14,541 bases of DNA. Origin: Alphaproteobacteria bacterium (GTDB lineage Bacteria; Pseudomonadota; Alphaproteobacteria; RS24). Shown here piece by piece: positions 14,499 to 14,541 of the stretch. Position 1 is the stretch's first letter. Each line of letters opens with the position of its first letter. The DNA is taken from assembly GCA_022428185.1 (NCBI GenBank), contig JAKMCZ010000258.1, positions 1-14,541 on the forward strand, given 5' to 3'. Made by a program: the position numbers and the translations under genes. The notes under the pieces were generated by a model. That model saw only the letters and a program-made list of their open reading frames with translations, did not search any database and was not told where the DNA came from.

Positions 14499-14541
14499 AT
14501 GACCACCATTCTTTTGGTCATTCACTTAATGGTCGCGGTCG
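14499..14541 (+). CDS. secG: SecG, preprotein translocase subunit (3'-truncated by window edge)
   Basis: Only 14 codons are visible, reading MTTILLVIHLMVAV, the start of the first membrane helix of SecG. SecG is the small two-helix subunit of the SecYEG translocon in the inner membrane. GGAGA at 14489-14493 is a good ribosome site 5 nt upstream. Location immediately after tpiA is the usual alphaproteobacterial order (tpiA-secG-pyrG), which supports the call despite the short visible part. Confidence 0.8.
   Translation, partial: MTTILLVIHLMVAV

Noticed and set aside
1..14541. CRISPR arrays, tRNA or rRNA genes, insertion sequences, integrase or phage genes
   Set aside because: I looked for spaced repeats, transposase or integrase frames and RNA gene signatures and saw none; nearly all sequence is accounted for by housekeeping genes.

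Overview
The window is a conserved housekeeping segment of an alphaproteobacterial chromosome. Four things point there: the gene order lpxD-lpxA-lpxI-lpxB / gltA-gltX / lexA-trpC-trpD-trpG-trpE-ppiD / tpiA-secG; the use of LpxI instead of LpxH; a trpEGDC operon without trpFBA; and an alphaproteobacterial-type LexA operator (GTTC-N7-NTTC). I cannot place it more finely from sequence alone. No insertion sequence, phage gene, CRISPR array, tRNA or rRNA was seen.

Layout. (1) Positions 1-3514, plus strand: lipid A genes, namely the 3' part of lpxD, then lpxA, lpxI and lpxB. The last three are packed with a 2-nt gap and a 1-nt overlap. (2) Positions 3511-6281, minus strand: citrate synthase (gltA) downstream of glutamyl-tRNA synthetase (gltX). 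gltA converges on lpxB with a 4-nt stop-codon overlap. (3) Positions 6282-6629: the only long stretch without a clear gene, where relatives usually carry comEC. It holds a 34-codon hydrophobic plus-strand ORF that could be a comEC relic. (4) Positions 6630-7295, minus: lexA, with a readable promoter and a LexA box lying on its -10 element. (5) Positions 7369-13215, minus: ppiD-trpE-trpG-trpD-trpC, joined by ATGA, TAATG, zero-gap and ATGA junctions, behind one good promoter (TTGCGA-N17-TATGAT) whose -35 lies inside a 17-bp palindrome. (6) Positions 13355-14541: tpiA (plus), a small DUF2158/YodC-like gene (minus) overlapping the tpiA 3' end, and the start of secG (plus) with its own promoter.

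How the genes work together. LpxD, LpxA, LpxI and LpxB are four steps of the Raetz pathway to lipid A disaccharide. TrpE/TrpG, TrpD and TrpC take chorismate to indole-3-glycerol phosphate. PpiD (periplasmic folding) and SecG (translocon) serve protein export. GltA and TpiA are central carbon enzymes.

The most notable observations are missing neighbours rather than new genes. fabZ is absent between lpxD and lpxA, moaC-moeA between trpC and lexA, and comEC between lexA and gltX. All other genes keep the usual order, which suggests stepwise loss or relocation in this lineage. I found no convincing new biological system; the regulatory sites and the comEC-like remnant are the best leads.
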